This document shows, piece after piece, positions 59,027 through 60,000 of a stretch of DNA of 60,000 nucleotides. Source of the DNA: Owenia fusiformis (Eukaryota; Annelida; Polychaeta; Sabellida; Oweniidae); assembly GCA_903813345.2 (NCBI GenBank), contig CAIIXF020000008.1, positions 38,442,867 to 38,502,866 on the forward strand. Direction: 5' to 3'. How positions within the stretch are numbered: position 1 is the stretch's first letter; the number at the start of each line of letters is the position of its first letter. Below the pieces are notes generated by a model, which was not told the origin of the DNA, ran no database searches, and saw nothing but the letters and a program-made list of their open reading frames with translations. A program made the translations under genes and the position numbers.

Positions 59027-59472
59027 AGTCACCAAGATGAGCTAATTTCAGGCGAGATTCGGGAAATAAAAAGGTAGGTCATTCTTGTTTCCAGTCCTCT
59101 AAATAATCTATGCTCCGGCTTTCGCCAGAAACTTACTTGAAGTCCGTGCTTGTGGCTTTGAATGAGTCTTTTTGTTATTTTGGGTTTTGTAAAATTATTC
59201 AAAGTTAGATTTAGATCTACCATGAGTAAAATTAGGGAAGAATGTCGATTTATTATATTTTCTCTGAAGTAACGTAGTAGGTTTTATTTTCTATTTTGAT
59301 TTAAAAATGATATACTTACTTCATTGTGGCGATATAATACAAATTTTGGAGAGATTTGCAAAATTGCACTTTTTCAAAATGTTGAACTTCCGGCGGAAAC
59401 ACATGAGTTTACCAAAGTGCATTGTGGGTTTTGTCTTAGTTTAACAAACTTTTATTTTCCACTTTATTTCAG

Positions 59473-59600
59473 TATTTAGAAGATTGACAGGGAGGGTATG
59501 TAGTTATAGAATGCTGAAATGTGAAAACATTTCTATTTTGACGATGGACCCAATTTCTTTCCCAAAGATACCTGATTCCCCAGAAGAAAATGGTTGCAAT
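59473..59600 (+). CDS. Candidate first coding exon of an unknown gene
   Basis: Acceptor CACTTTATTTCAG, an ATG at 59511 (or 59544), 30 open codons including MDPISFPKIPDSPEENG, and a donor GTGAGT at 59601. A possible upstream 5' UTR exon ends with GAG|GTAAGA near 58554. It would be transcribed away from ERCC2. I recognise no family. Confidence 0.35.
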
Positions 59601-60000
59601 GTGAGTAAAAAAAATTTTCTTTTCACAAAATGTTTGAAGTTTTTTCATTCATTCTTTTTTCAATTTTGGGTACACTGGAAAACTTGAATAATCCTCACAC
59701 ATCAAAAGTTGTCACAATGACCTAAATTCTAAGTTTTATGCCTCAAACTCTCCAAAACGGTAGAAAAATACTTCCTCTTAACTCTACAGCCCTGTCAACC
59801 CTCACGCATTAGGCGTGATTGTCACACATTTACTGAAAAACTAGAAATCATGCATCTATCTAGCGTGTATGATCAAATATCACGCAAATCTCGCGTTATG
59901 TTGACATAATTAAAAATCGTTTTTTTACGAAATGCCGATACGGTATAAAAATCCCCCCCTTGACAGACTTGTAAACTGCGAGTGTCAGCGATAAGAAAAA

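Overview
The window looks like an animal nuclear genome, probably a marine invertebrate and perhaps a lophotrochozoan such as a mollusc (low confidence). It is AT-rich, its genes are split by introns with GT-AG borders, and it is full of minisatellites, MITE-like elements and dispersed repeats ending in GGAC-type runs. Three genes can be read as proteins, and I rebuilt their exons by joining splice sites in phase.

Layout: (1) 1859-6274, minus strand: a complete three-exon CNRIP1 homologue (156 residues). (2) 6275-11045: no gene seen, but a 741-bp fold-back element with TA target duplications at 7272-8012. (3) 11046-18194, plus strand: a two-exon gene for a DC-STAMP-domain membrane protein (about 943 residues) with a C-terminal cysteine cluster. 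(4) 18195-23745: the tail-to-tail space between this gene and the next, holding a 30-bp minisatellite with 301-bp higher-order repeats and a 50-bp satellite. (5) 23746-57395, minus strand: the whole XPD/ERCC2 helicase gene in 21 exons, 765 codons, with all four Fe-S cysteines, Walker A and DEAH at the same residue numbers as in human XPD. (6) 57396-60000: dispersed repeats, a MITE-like element and one candidate exon of a divergently transcribed gene.

Intron 11 of ERCC2 (18.6 kb) carries an antisense Ty3/Gypsy-type LTR retrotransposon (28627-46076) with nearly identical 1246-bp LTRs, a tRNA-Leu-type primer site, gag, protease, RT, RNase H and integrase. It also has a second retropepsin-like domain after the integrase and a C2H2 zinc-finger ORF in the place where env would be. 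Its pol frame is split by a 6199-bp CACTA/EnSpm-like DNA transposon (33343-39541) with CACTG ends and a TGA target duplication.

The most unusual pattern is in ERCC2: five tandem arrays or duplications start at, or include, exon-intron junctions. They are about 35 copies of a 97-bp unit with the exon 7 acceptor, about 60 copies of a 21-bp unit starting at the exon 8 donor, a 63-bp array at the exon 11 donor, a 124-bp array with the exon 12 acceptor, and a 95-bp duplication of the exon 19 donor end. The gene therefore carries dozens of decoy splice sites yet keeps an intact reading frame across the true exons.
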